Positions 9,105 to 17,756 of a DNA stretch of 64,000 bases are shown in pieces. The stretch comes from JBBROS01 sp965213855 (lineage in GTDB: Bacteria; Pseudomonadota; Alphaproteobacteria; Acetobacterales; Acetobacteraceae): contig CBDCAA010000008.1 in the NCBI GenBank assembly GCA_965213855.1, positions 1 to 64,000 on the forward strand, written 5' to 3'. Both the position numbers and the translations under genes were made by a program. The notes under the pieces were generated by a model, which saw nothing but the letters and a program-made list of their open reading frames with translations, ran no database searches and was not told the DNA's origin. The stretch's first letter is position 1. Every line of letters starts with the position of its first letter.

Positions 9105-9873
9105 TCCCGCCAGCGCCGCTCTCGTCGTCATGCTGCGCGGACTCAAGATGTTCGGCATGGCCCAGGCAGTGGGCGATCTCGCTGAACAGGGTGCGCCAGC
9201 ATTCGAGGCGGCTGTCCCCATCCTGTCCCAGCTGCTCAAGGCCGAGATGGCCGAGCGCGAGGTGCGCTCCATTGCCTACCACACCAAGGCGGCCCGATTT
9301 CCGGCCTACAAGGACCTGGCGAGCTTTGATTTCGCCGCAAGCGAGGCCAACGAGGCCACGATCCGGCAGCTGCACCAGGGCGAGTTCACCAATCGGGCCG
9401 ACAACGTCGTGCTCATTGGCGGACCCGGCACCGGCAAGACCCATCTCGCCACCGCACTCGGCATCCAGGCGATCGAGCACAGCCGCAAGAAGGTCCGGTT
9501 CTACTCCACGGTGGATCTGGTGAACCTGCTCGAACAGGAGAAGACAGCCAACAAAGCCGGGCACCTAGCCGAAACCTTGCTCCGCCTCGACCTCGTGATC
9601 CTCGATGAGCTCGGCTACCTGCCGTTCAGCTCGTCGGGCGGTGCGCTGCTGTTCCATCTGCTCAGCAAGCTTTACGAGCGCACCAGCGTGGCCATCACCA
9701 CCAACCTGAGTTTCAGCGAGTGGGGCCAGGTGTTCGGCGATACCAAGATGACGACCGCGTTGCTCGACCGCCTCACCCACCACTGCCAAATCCTGGAAAC
9801 CGGCAACGACAGCTTCAGGTTCAAAAACAGCTCGGCCGAAGGGAGGACCAAGAAGACCAAAACACCCGCTTGA
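9094..9873 (+). CDS. istB: IS21-family helper ATPase IstB
   Basis: 259 residues with the full IstB/DnaC-like AAA+ set: Walker A GGPGTGKTHLATALG near residue 108, Walker B LVILDELGYLPF near residue 168, and the sensor segment SVAITTNLSFSEW, then the FGD-TKMTTALLDRLTHHC signature. It assembles on DNA and activates the IstA transposase, and gives target selection. The ATG at 9094 overlaps the end of istA. The Lys-rich tail is usual for the family. Confidence 0.95.
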   Translation: MRHDPASAALVVMLRGLKMFGMAQAVGDLAEQGAPAFEAAVPILSQLLKAEMAEREVRSIAYHTKAARFPAYKDLASFDFAASEANEATIRQLHQGEFTNRADNVVLIGGPGTGKTHLATALGIQAIEHSRKKVRFYSTVDLVNLLEQEKTANKAGHLAETLLRLDLVILDELGYLPFSSSGGALLFHLLSKLYERTSVAITTNLSFSEWGQVFGDTKMTTALLDRLTHHCQILETGNDSFRFKNSSAEGRTKKTKTPA

Positions 9874-9907
9874 CCCACGCCCGCAGCCTGCGGGAAATAT
9901 CGCGCGA

Positions 9908-9958
9908 CGGGTCAATTCTCGATGAAAACGCCGGGTCAGTTCTCAGCAAAAATCAACA
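9908..9958 (-). repeat. IS21 right terminal inverted repeat
   Basis: Reading inward from 9958 on the minus strand, the end begins TGTTGATTTTTGCTGAGAAC and contains box 1 (CTGAGAACTGACCCGG) and box 2 (CGAGAATTGACCCG), mirroring the left end. Confidence 0.8.
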
Positions 9959-10130
9959 GCAGCACGTCCGAGCGGGCGAAATCCACGAAGTAGAGGTCGC
10001 TGCCAACGAAGATCGTCCCCTCCGGAAAGAGAAGGCCAGCCGCGGCAATCTCGGCCCGGGGACTCTCCGCACGGGCTCCGTGCGGAATCCCGATCCAGGC
10101 GGCCACCCCGATGAGCATGGCCTTGATCAT
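9959..10130 (-). pseudogene. 5' fragment of a secreted SMP-30/gluconolactonase-like protein cut by the IS21 element
   Basis: From ATG 10130 on the minus strand there is a signal peptide (MIKAMLIGVAAWIGIPHGARA), then LLFPEGTIFVGSDLYFVDFA, which resembles the first blade of SMP-30/LRE-type beta-propellers. The reading enters the IS21 right end after about 57 codons. It is the last gene of the TetR-controlled operon, 53 bases after the alpha/beta hydrolase. The rest of the gene is not found on the other side of the element. Confidence 0.55.
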
Positions 10131-10183
10131 CCCGCGGTGCCGGCTTGACGTGTGCGGCCGAGGTGTCGCGTTTACGCCGCGGG

Positions 10184-10951
10184 TCACGCCTGTCCCGCCG
10201 CGTCGAGGATTAGCCGCGCGATGACGTCGGGGTGGCTGATCAGCGAGAGATGGCTCGCCTTCACCTCAAGGGTGTGCGCCCCCATCCGCCTGGCCATGAA
10301 GCGCTCGAGCTCGGGATCGATCGTCCGATCGTCAGTGGACACCGCGTACCAGCTCGGCTTCGATCGCCAAGCCGCCTGCGTCGTCCTGCCCGCCAGCAAT
10401 GCCCGAGCGAACGGCATTTGCTCGGAATACAGCACGCGCGCCCTCGCGGCCGGCAGGTCGCCGGCGAAATCGTGCAGGAAAGCGGCCTCGCTGAGCTGCC
10501 CCCAGTCGCCGGACCAGACGATGCCGGCCGATGCGGGCGGCGTCGGAAACCGGCTCGCGAGCGCCGCATAGTCCTCGCCTGCATCCGGCGCCCTGGCAGC
10601 GACATAGACGAGTGCGGTCACCTTGGGATCGTTCCCGGCTTCAGAAACGATCATCCCCGAGAACGAATGCCCCACCAGCACGGTGGGACCGTCCTGCATG
10701 GCAAGCACCCGCCGGGCTGCGGCCACGCTGTCTTCCAGCGTAGTCAAAGGGTTCTGGACCGAGACAGCGGTCAAGCCGCGCGATTGCAGCCGCGCGATGA
10801 CTTCGGACCAGCACGACCCGTCGGCGAACAGCCCATGGAGCAGGACCACATTCCCCGCTTTCGGTGGCCGCTGCGCCAGGGCCGCGCGCGGCAGGACCGT
10901 AGCCGCGGCGCTCGCGGCGATCAGACCACTCATGAAAGTGCGACGATCCAT
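10184..10951 (-). CDS. Secreted alpha/beta hydrolase (esterase-like), Tat signal
   Basis: 255 residues from ATG 10951, which has a GGAGAG ribosome-binding site. The N-terminus has a twin-arginine motif (RRTFMSG) and a hydrophobic core ending in ALA. Motifs of the alpha/beta-hydrolase fold follow: oxyanion loop LLHGLFADGS, nucleophile elbow GHSFSG, Asp in VSTDDRTIDP and catalytic His in KASHLSL. This subfamily hydrolyses small esters or lactones. It would act in the periplasm. It belongs to the minus-strand operon with the MATE pump, NTF2-like and SDR genes, 55 bases after the pump gene. Confidence 0.85.
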   Translation of the reverse strand: MDRRTFMSGLIAASAAATVLPRAALAQRPPKAGNVVLLHGLFADGSCWSEVIARLQSRGLTAVSVQNPLTTLEDSVAAARRVLAMQDGPTVLVGHSFSGMIVSEAGNDPKVTALVYVAARAPDAGEDYAALASRFPTPPASAGIVWSGDWGQLSEAAFLHDFAGDLPAARARVLYSEQMPFARALLAGRTTQAAWRSKPSWYAVSTDDRTIDPELERFMARRMGAHTLEVKASHLSLISHPDVIARLILDAAGQA

Positions 10952-11006
10952 CGGTGCTCTCCTCTTGTTTAACCGAGCCGCAGTCACGCCGACAGTCGCG
11001 GCCCGG

Positions 11007-12401
11007 TCATGTTCGCCCGTTGCGGACCCGTGGGAGCCACTGCATCAGGTTGACCACGGCGTAGACGACCAGGGCCAGCACCAGCACCCAGAGGAACGGC
11101 GTCAGGCGCGTGTCGTCCAACTGCGAACCACGCATGACGAGTCCGCCTAGCCCGGCCACGACGGCCAGCCGTCCTAACCCGGCAGCCATTGCCCAGCCCA
11201 TACGCTTCGCCCCTTGCGACGCGAAGTACAAAGCCAGGCCGAATCCGAGAAAGCCGTAGGCGGGCGCGACGACGTGAAGGTAGCGGACACCCACGGCGAT
11301 CGCGCCGTCATCGTTCGTGAACAGGTGCAGCCACGCGCGCGGGAACAGCGCGGCCCCCCCGCCCACCGCCTCGGTGGCGACGGCAGCGATGCAGGCGCCG
11401 GTCAAGGCAATGCGTCGCGCTCGCTCGAGTTGGCCGGCGCCTACATTCATGCCGACCATCGCGACCATGCCGGTGCCGACCCCGAACACGATCGGGATCT
11501 GAAGGTACTCGAGCCGAATGCCGAGCCCAAACCCGGCCAACGCCTGGTTGCCCAGCGGGGCGATCAACGATGTGCTGAGTACCACGGCGAGGTTCACCGT
11601 GAGATTGTTGACCACGGCTGGGGCGCCGACCCCGAGGATGCTGCGGAATAGCCTCGCCCGAATGCGATGATTGAGACGAATACGAAGCCCCTTGCCGCCG
11701 CCGAGGAGCTGGATGCCGAGGATGAGACTGCCAAGGACGTAGTAGACGACCAGCGCCAGGCCGGCCCCCTGCACCCCCAAGGCTGGTACAGGTCCGTATC
11801 CGAAAATGAGCAAGGGCGACACCACCAGTAGCACGAGCACGCCACCGGTGAGCACGATGGCCGGCAGCATCATATTGCCGGTGCCACGCAGGATGCTGGC
11901 CTGGGCGTTCAGCAGCCACAGGAAGACGGCACCGGCGAAGATGGCGTTCGAGTAGCCGAGCGCGGCCTGCAATGCATGGCCCGTTCCACCCATGGCCGCA
12001 TACAGCATCGGGCCGCCCAGGATGGCTGCGGCGCCAAAGACCAAGCCGAGGACGATGGCAAGGATGAGGGCATGGAGCGCGATCGCCTCCGCCTCCTCCT
12101 GCTGGCCTGCGCCGATCGCGCGCGCGATCGCGGACGAGATGCCGCCTCCGATGCCGCCGGCCGACATGGTCTGCATCAGCATAACAAGCGGAAAAACAAG
12201 TGCTGCGCCGGCCAGGGCGCCGGTGCCGAGCAGGCCCACGTAGTAGCTTTCCAGGAAGTTGGCGCCGGCCTGGGCCAGCATGACGACGATGTTGGGCGCA
12301 GCGAGCCCCAGCAACGTTGTTAGGACCGGGCCATGCAGCAGGCGAGCGGCGCGCCGGCTGGCGAGGTTGGCGATCGCCGCCGAGGCAGTGGTAGTGCTCA
12401 T
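11007..12401 (-). CDS. MATE-family multidrug/cation efflux pump
   Basis: 464 residues with about twelve hydrophobic segments arranged as two homologous halves. N-terminal MATE features are visible: LLGLAAPNIVVMLAQAG, the ESYYVGLLGTGALAGAAL stretch, and AGGIGGGISSAIARAIGAG. It exchanges Na+ or H+ for drugs or metabolites across the inner membrane. It lies 16 bases downstream of the NTF2-like gene, in an operon that a divergent TetR regulator probably controls, which fits an inducible export function. Confidence 0.9.
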   Translation of the reverse strand: MSTTTASAAIANLASRRAARLLHGPVLTTLLGLAAPNIVVMLAQAGANFLESYYVGLLGTGALAGAALVFPLVMLMQTMSAGGIGGGISSAIARAIGAGQQEEAEAIALHALILAIVLGLVFGAAAILGGPMLYAAMGGTGHALQAALGYSNAIFAGAVFLWLLNAQASILRGTGNMMLPAIVLTGGVLVLLVVSPLLIFGYGPVPALGVQGAGLALVVYYVLGSLILGIQLLGGGKGLRIRLNHRIRARLFRSILGVGAPAVVNNLTVNLAVVLSTSLIAPLGNQALAGFGLGIRLEYLQIPIVFGVGTGMVAMVGMNVGAGQLERARRIALTGACIAAVATEAVGGGAALFPRAWLHLFTNDDGAIAVGVRYLHVVAPAYGFLGFGLALYFASQGAKRMGWAMAAGLGRLAVVAGLGGLVMRGSQLDDTRLTPFLWVLVLALVVYAVVNLMQWLPRVRNGRT

Positions 12402-12417
12402 TGCGGCACGTCCTCGC

Positions 12418-12945
12418 TCAACGCGCCGCGGTCGAGACCGGGGGTACGGGTAAGATGATTTCCGAGGCGATCTTCCAGTCGTCTGCGACCTTGATCCAAT
12501 CGATAATCATCAGAAACGGCTTGGGCGTGCCGTCCTGGCCTGCATAGGAGACCGTGATGGTGAGGGGCGCATAGGATTCCGCGACGTCGCGGGTCAGGCC
12601 CACGACTTTCAACTTGGACAGGTCGGGCTGAAGGACAACTGGTCCAGACGCCGCGATATCTCGCAGCTTTTTGTCAACCGCGTCGTTGCCCCAGAAAGCC
12701 GCCCAGTTGCCTTCGGAAGGGGCCGCACCCTTGGCGACCAGAAGGACCGAAGGCGATTGCCAGAACATCTGATGGAGCGCTCTCAAGTCGTGCCGGTTCG
12801 CCAATTCCATAACTGTCCCGAACCGCGCTTTGATCGCGCCCAAGGTTTCAACGTCGAGCGGATCGTCAGAAGCGATCGGCGCTGCGGCCAGGGCACCGGC
12901 GGAAACGGCCACGGTCAAAGCGCACGCAAAGAACGTTCGTTGCAT
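12418..12945 (-). CDS. Secreted NTF2/SnoaL-like domain protein (DUF4440-like)
   Basis: 175 residues with a Sec signal peptide (MQRTFFACALTVAVSAGALA). The rest fits a cone-shaped NTF2-like fold: an N-terminal helix (VETLGAIKARFGTVMELANR), HDLRALHQMFW, then beta strands ending in IIDWIKVADDWKIASEII. Such domains are small-molecule-binding or catalytic. The ligand is unknown; its place in an operon with a pump, a hydrolase and an SDR suggests handling of the same compound in the periplasm. Confidence 0.7.
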   Translation of the reverse strand: MQRTFFACALTVAVSAGALAAAPIASDDPLDVETLGAIKARFGTVMELANRHDLRALHQMFWQSPSVLLVAKGAAPSEGNWAAFWGNDAVDKKLRDIAASGPVVLQPDLSKLKVVGLTRDVAESYAPLTITVSYAGQDGTPKPFLMIIDWIKVADDWKIASEIILPVPPVSTAAR

Positions 12946-12973
12946 AATCGAACCTCCTCCAAACGTGTGTTGC

Positions 12974-13759
12974 TCAGGCGGCGGGGCGGTAGCGCTCGGC
13001 CGCGTGTGATTGCATGAAGTTGGGCAGCATCGCGTGGCGCGCTGCCTCGAGCGCGCTCCACTGGCCGGAATCGGGCAGCGAAGGGATCGTCACGGTCTCG
13101 CGCCGATCGAAGCCGACGAGTGCCGCGTCCACGAGTTCCGTGGTCGTCATGGCAGCCGGCAGGGCATCCACGTCACGGCCGGAGCGCTCCCAGATCTCGG
13201 TACGGGTCACGGAGGGAAGCACGGCCTGCACGTGAACACCTTTGGGGCCAAGTTCGAGACCGAGTCCCTGACTGAGGAACAGGACGAAGGCCTTGGTCGC
13301 GCCATAGACGGTGAGCCCGATTTCCGGGGCGAGGCCGACAATCGATCCAATGTTGATGATCGAACCTTCGCCGGTGGCTGCAAGGCGTGGCGCGACGGCG
13401 TTGGCCAGCCGGGTCAAGGCCGTGACATTCAGCGCGATGATGCCCGCGATATCGCCGCCGCTCTGGGCGAGGAAGTCGCCCTGCGCGAGCGACCCGGCGT
13501 TGTTGACGAGCACGCCGATTCTTAAATCGTCGCGGAGTCGCCGCTCGATACGTTCAAGATCCCGCTCGTCCGTCAGATTGGCCTGCATCACGTCGACGTG
13601 CACGCCCGCCTCGCAGCGCAGGCGATCGGCCAAAAGCTCCAGCCGGGACAGGTCACGCGCCACCAGCACGAGGTCATGGCCGCGGCGCGCGAAGCGGTCG
13701 GCATAGACTGCACCTATTCCCGATGATGCGCCGGTGATGAGGGTGACGGGTTTGGTCAT
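12974..13759 (-). CDS. Short-chain dehydrogenase/reductase
   Basis: 261 residues, a classical SDR: cofactor motif TGASSGIG at 10-17, VNNAG near residue 87, catalytic Ser in INIGSIVG, and Tyr-X3-Lys in YGATK. After the first beta-alpha unit it has an Arg-rich segment (VARDLSRLELLADRL) consistent with NADP(H) binding. It is the first gene of the minus-strand operon; the start is 95 bases from the divergent tetR start, with the palindromic operator between them. Confidence 0.9.
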   Translation of the reverse strand: MTKPVTLITGASSGIGAVYADRFARRGHDLVLVARDLSRLELLADRLRCEAGVHVDVMQANLTDERDLERIERRLRDDLRIGVLVNNAGSLAQGDFLAQSGGDIAGIIALNVTALTRLANAVAPRLAATGEGSIINIGSIVGLAPEIGLTVYGATKAFVLFLSQGLGLELGPKGVHVQAVLPSVTRTEIWERSGRDVDALPAAMTTTELVDAALVGFDRRETVTIPSLPDSGQWSALEAARHAMLPNFMQSHAAERYRPAA

Positions 13760-13807
13760 TGATAGATGCTCCTGCTCGGCTTATTCATGATGATCATCAC
13801 GTATGGT

Positions 13808-13833
13808 GGATACATGACAGGCATCATGTATCC
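13808..13833. promoter_or_regulatory. Palindromic TetR-type operator between divergent promoters
   Basis: GGATACATGA and TCATGTATCC form a perfect 10-bp inverted repeat separated by 6 bases. It lies in the 95-bp gap between the divergent SDR operon and the tetR gene, just where a TetR dimer would repress both. A second, imperfect ATGATGATCATCACGTAT stretch lies upstream at about 13788-13805. Confidence 0.75.
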
Positions 13834-13854
13834 CGTCAACAGGCAGGAGAGACG

Positions 13855-14466
13855 ATGCGAGTGAGCCGCGAGCAGATGGCCGAAAACCGGCGGACGATCC
13901 TGGAGGCCGCGAGTCGGCTTTTTCGAGAGCGAGGCTTCGAGTCTGTTACCGTGGCGGAGGTCATGCAGGCGGCTGGGCTAACCCACGGCGGCTTCTACGG
14001 GTACTTCAAGTCGAAAGATGAGTTGGTCGCGGGCGCCCTGGCCGACGTGCTGACGAGGAGAGCCGAGCTGCCAGGCGACTTGGCTGCCTTTGCAGCGAGC
14101 TACTTGTCGCAAACCCATCGCGACAACAGGGCAGGAGGCTGTCCTACTGCCGCGTTGGCTGCGGAGACAGTCCGGGTGGCCGGTCAAGCTCGAACAGAGA
14201 TGACGGCGGGCGTCGAACGGCAGATCAAACGTCTCAGCCGGATCGCGCCAGGGAAGGATGCTGTTCAGAAGCGCCAGACGGCGATCGGTAGCTGGGCGGC
14301 GATGGTCGGGGCGATGATCCTGGCACGCGTCAGCGATGATCCAGCGCTGTCCGGCGAGATCCTCGATCAGACGAAGACTTGGCTGGCGGCCCTGGCCGAC
14401 GATCGTGGAAATCACAAATCTCGGAAGGCGGTTTCAACCTCCGAAAAGTGCGACATGCCTGGTTGA
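13855..14466 (+). CDS. TetR/AcrR-family transcriptional regulator
   Basis: 203 residues from ATG 13855, which has an AGGAGAG site. The DNA-binding domain covers residues 8-58: NRRTILEAASRLFRERGFES, then VTVAEVMQAAGLTHGGFYGYF, a standard TetR recognition helix. The C-terminal ligand domain is of the type with a conserved GCPTAALAAE segment. It is divergent from the SDR-NTF2-MATE-hydrolase operon and most likely represses that operon and itself through the palindrome at 13808-13833, releasing it on binding a toxic substrate of the pump. Confidence 0.9.
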   Translation: MRVSREQMAENRRTILEAASRLFRERGFESVTVAEVMQAAGLTHGGFYGYFKSKDELVAGALADVLTRRAELPGDLAAFAASYLSQTHRDNRAGGCPTAALAAETVRVAGQARTEMTAGVERQIKRLSRIAPGKDAVQKRQTAIGSWAAMVGAMILARVSDDPALSGEILDQTKTWLAALADDRGNHKSRKAVSTSEKCDMPG

Positions 14467-15034
14467 CGCAATTGGGCGCAAGCGGTTGCGTAATTCGTGA
14501 GTACGCAAGTCCGCCGAGATCAAGTTGACCGCAGTGCGAGCGCCGCGAGTGAAATCTTAGCTTGCACATTCGCGCAGCAAGGTCGTGATCTTCGCATCGA
14601 TCGACGCATGAGCAGGCGTATTGCGCGTTGCCGCGCCCTCGCCCGTGCCCCCGTGCCTCGGCCTTAGATCGTTGAGCATCGTTCCGCACCGGCGCTAGCC
14701 TTAACAATGGCGCCAGACTCGTAGAGCAGCCGGATGGCGTCTGGACATACAAGAACGGCGATCTTTCGCCCGTGCAGCTCTTTGCAGGCGGAGTAGCCGC
14801 CTGCACCGAGTGGTCGAGGACACGCTGCCATTTCAGGTCTCAAACACTCATCATAGCGTCCGCCCTCGCAGATGGCGGGCGTTTGCCGGGGAGTGTTTAC
14901 GAAATCTTTATTGTATTTTTGTGCCACGGAGATGCTCGGCCATGTAGGCCGGCGTCTCCGTATGCTTAATCTAGATTGCCGGACTGACCTTTCTTTGTAA
15001 GAAGGAGCTGCGAACAGTCTTCTGGAACATTCCA
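14467..15034. other. Intergenic stretch without a recognisable gene
   Basis: I see no convincing gene here. An open frame on the minus strand (14664-15035) has no family resemblance that I can name. An AT-rich segment at 14895-14930 (TTTACGAAATC, TTTATTGTATTTTTGTG) could hold the promoter of the porin gene that follows, and a good GAAGGAG site lies at about 15000-15007. Confidence 0.4.
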
Positions 15035-15665
15035 ATGTCCCGTATCCCTTGGTTCAGACTGAACGTCCCACTCGCGTTGGCCGCCGCGCTTGCTGGCGGC
15101 AGCTGTGGCCATGCTTACGCCCAGGCCATGCCCCCAGTACAGACCGAGACTCCGGGCAACCCGGCCGCGGCCCCGGCCGCCGACAAGCCCTACGTGGCGC
15201 CTGCGAACTTCGCCGAGTGGGCCAGCACCATCACCTTCAACGCGCAGGTCGAGGGCGGCATCACGGTCAACCCGCAGGATCCGCGCAGCCACCGCAACTT
15301 CGGCTTCCTCACGACGGACGACGCCAACCGCCCGGTGCTGAACCAGGCGCTGTTCACCGTCGGCCGGGCGGTGGACCCGAAGGCGACCAGCATCGACGTC
15401 GGCTTCAAGCTGCAGGCGATGTACGGCTCGGATGCCCGCATCTATCAAACGCTCGGCGTGCTGGACCAACTGATCCACGACCGCAACCAGATCGCGATCA
15501 TCGAGGCGAGCGTGTCCGCCCGGTTCCCGGACCTGTTCGCGAACGGGCTCGACGCTGCGCCCCGAGTTCCGCTACGACCGGGCGCTGAACAGCTCGCGGC
15601 CCTACAATGACGGGCACGACCGTGGGTCGGTCACGCTCGCGACCGACCTCATCCTCGGGTTCTGA
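15035..15665 (+). pseudogene. OmpL/BBP2-type beta-barrel porin with large internal deletion
   Basis: The first 175 codons give a signal peptide (cleavage after AYAQA), a Pro/Ala linker and the first strands of a BBP2-type porin (STITFNAQVEGGITVNP; VGFKLQAMYGSDARIY). After FPDLFANGLD the frame changes, and the other frame immediately gives LRPEFRYDRALNSSRPYNDG and DLILGF with a stop, the standard C-terminal strands with a terminal Phe. Full-length relatives are roughly 400-450 residues, so about 200 codons have been deleted at about 15550 with loss of frame. It cannot make a functional barrel. Confidence 0.8.
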
Positions 15666-15974
15666 CCAAGGTCCGGCATGATGAAGTCCCTCAGTTAAGC
15701 GCACGTCCGCAATCTCGGCGTAGACGTAAGACGCGGTGACGCTGCAAAAGGCAACTAAGGTGTGCAATCGCGCGCCAGGGCGCTACGGCACGCTGAGCAT
15801 GCAAGCGGTCCCTTACCGACAGATGGACGCTAAGTGCGATACTGCCTCATCTACGAGAGTGAATGCTTATGGAGTAGGCGGGCAGAATTTGGGGAGAGCG
15901 GACCGTCGGTCCTCACCGGGCGGATACGTCGGTCCCGTGCCATTCGTCACCTCCATAGCTGTGTCGGAGCTGCC
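15666..15974. other. Intergenic stretch, nothing recognised
   Basis: Between the broken porin and the convergent cupin gene. Short open frames occur on both strands, but none has a ribosome-binding site or family resemblance. Confidence 0.4.
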
Positions 15975-16596
15975 TCACTCCAAGGTTGCGGGTGAGGAAA
16001 ACGGCTTAGTGGCATCCACGACGAACATCACCAGGGCGGTGAGATCACTGCTGCCACTGTTGGAGACTTCCATCGGCATGCGCGGACCGTGCCCTGCCAT
16101 CGACTGGCCCGCGTCTACATTCATTACGCCGTCCGGGCCTCGCTGACCGAGCCGGCCGGTCAAGACGTAGAACGATTCGGATCCCGGATGAGTATGGACC
16201 GCCGTCGTGGCCCCCGGTGGTCCACCTACGAAATTGATGCGGAGCAGGTACTCCGGCGAGCTAATCGGTGGCACGGGTCCGATCTCGACGGTGTCGGTTC
16301 CGCCGACTGTGACGCCGCCCTTCGGACCGAGCGTGAAGAGCCAAACTTTACCGACGAGTTCGACGGCCAGTGACGCTGGTCCCTGCGCCGCCTGCGCGTC
16401 GGCGAGCGTAGCGAGGTTTTCGACCCGCCAGTAGAGAGGCCCGAGCGGCAGCTCCTTCAGCCGCTTCTCGGCAACCGGTTGGACGGAGAACTGCTGCTGC
16501 GCCGCTACTCTGCCCGGGGCCGCGAAGAGCCCCCACGCTGATACAGGCTAGCAGGACGCCGATGCGGAACGGTCGGCGAAATGTTAAGGCCTTCAT
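15975..16596 (-). pseudogene. Secreted cupin-domain protein, frameshifted in the signal peptide
   Basis: The ATG at 16596 begins MKALTFRRPFRIGVLLAC, the start of a signal peptide, but this frame then becomes nonsense. Shifting one base near 16545 continues with VSAWGLFAAPGRVAAQQQF, then a mature protein containing LPLGPLYWRVENLATLADA and a cupin core (TTAVHTHPGSESFYVLTG, DAGQSMAGHGPRMPMEV), ending at the stop at 15975. The cupin His residues (HTHPGSE) and the second-motif His are kept. About 207 residues would be made if the frame were repaired. The mature frame has no good internal start. Confidence 0.75.
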
Positions 16597-16703
16597 CGTT
16601 CTTTCCCCAGAGGCAGCTTCGCAGCTACACAAGCTCAGTCGGGACGCTAAGCGACCTTGCGACACTGGAACGTCGTTGATACGCCGCAGCCGAGTGGGTA
16701 ATC

Positions 16704-17756
16704 TCACGGGCGTGCTTCGAGAACCATGTTGAAGGGCGTCTCGGCAGCCTTGCGAACTTGGGTGAAGCCGGCCTGACTGATAATCGCGGACAATTGCTCC
16801 AGGCCGGCCTGCGCGCCAAGCGCGGCGCCGACCGGCTGGTCCAGCGAGGTCGGGACACAGATCATGGTCGAGGCTGCGAAATAGAGCCGGCTGATCGGAT
16901 TGAGGTTGTCCTCGAGCCGATCGGCGGCGGCGGGCTCGACGATCATCCAGCGTCCGTCGGGCTTGAGCGTGCTGCGCACGTGCCGTGCCGCGCCGAGTGG
17001 ATCGCCCATGTCGTGGAGGCAGTCGAAGAAGGTCACGAGATCGAGATCCTGGCCCGGGAAGTCGCTCGCCAGCGCGACCTCGAAGCGCGTGTTGGCCGTC
17101 ACCCCGTGCTGCTCGGCGTGACGGCGCGCCTCCGCGATCGAGTCCGGGTGGAAGTCGTAACCGACGAAGCTCGCGTTCGGAAACGCCTTGGCCATGATGA
17201 CCGTCGAGAAGCCGTGGCCGCAGCCGACGTCGGCGACGGTCGCGCCCCGTTCGAGCTTGGTGATCACCCCGTCCAGTGCCGGCAGCCAGGCCTGCACCAG
17301 TGCGTTGTGATAGGATGGGCGGAAGAAGCGTCCAACGGTGCAGAACAGGCATTGCGATTGCGCACCCCAGCCGACGCCGTTGCCGGAGCGGAACGCGGGT
17401 TCCACCAGGGACTGGTTTTCCATCATGACGGTCGCGAGATCGAAGGCGCCCTGCAGATAGACCGGGCTCTCGGTCTCGGCGAGGACCATCGCATGCTCGG
17501 GCGGCAGCGCGAAGCTGCCAGTGGCCGGGTCGTAGCAGAGATAGCCGGACGCGGCCTGGTGCGAGAGCCATTCGCGGGCGTAACGCTCGGCGATACTGGC
17601 ATTCTTCGCGAGCTCGGCTGGCGTCATCGGCCCGTCTTCGTGCAGCGCTCGATAGAGGCCGAGCCGGTCGCCGATGCGAACCAGCGGGACGCTGAACGCG
17701 CCACCGAGATCAGCCAGAGCCTTGCCGACGAATTGGTTAAGCTTTGCTTCGTCCAT
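16704..17756 (-). CDS. Class I SAM-dependent methyltransferase with N-terminal winged-helix domain
   Basis: 350 residues from ATG 17756, which lies 9 bases after AGGAGG; an ATG at 17765 directly abuts the same site. The N-terminal 110 residues form the dimerisation/winged-helix part (GLYRALHEDGPMTPAELAKN). The SAM site is VADVGCGHGFSTVIMAKAF, followed by the acidic FVGYDFHPDSI and motif IV VTFFDCLHDMGDP. Relatives occur beside regulators and efflux genes; the substrate cannot be predicted. It is 107 bases upstream of the cupin gene on the same strand and could be co-transcribed. Confidence 0.85.
   Translation of the reverse strand: MDEAKLNQFVGKALADLGGAFSVPLVRIGDRLGLYRALHEDGPMTPAELAKNASIAERYAREWLSHQAASGYLCYDPATGSFALPPEHAMVLAETESPVYLQGAFDLATVMMENQSLVEPAFRSGNGVGWGAQSQCLFCTVGRFFRPSYHNALVQAWLPALDGVITKLERGATVADVGCGHGFSTVIMAKAFPNASFVGYDFHPDSIAEARRHAEQHGVTANTRFEVALASDFPGQDLDLVTFFDCLHDMGDPLGAARHVRSTLKPDGRWMIVEPAAADRLEDNLNPISRLYFAASTMICVPTSLDQPVGAALGAQAGLEQLSAIISQAGFTQVRKAAETPFNMVLEARP

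Larger units (their letters stand above)
7468..9958 (+). mobile_element. IS21-family insertion sequence, complete
   Basis: A 2,491-bp element with terminal inverted repeats beginning TGTTGA and ending TCAACA, and two overlapping genes istA and istB in the usual order. Each end carries two copies of a TGAGAA-TGACCCG-like box, the duplicated transposase-binding sites usual for IS21 elements. The inverted match extends 3 bases further on each side (TGC/GCA), so the exact edge could be 7465-9961. I could not find a 4-8 bp target duplication in the flanks. On the right it interrupts an SMP-30-like gene, and the left flank does not continue that gene, which suggests insertion followed by deletion. 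Confidence 0.9.
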
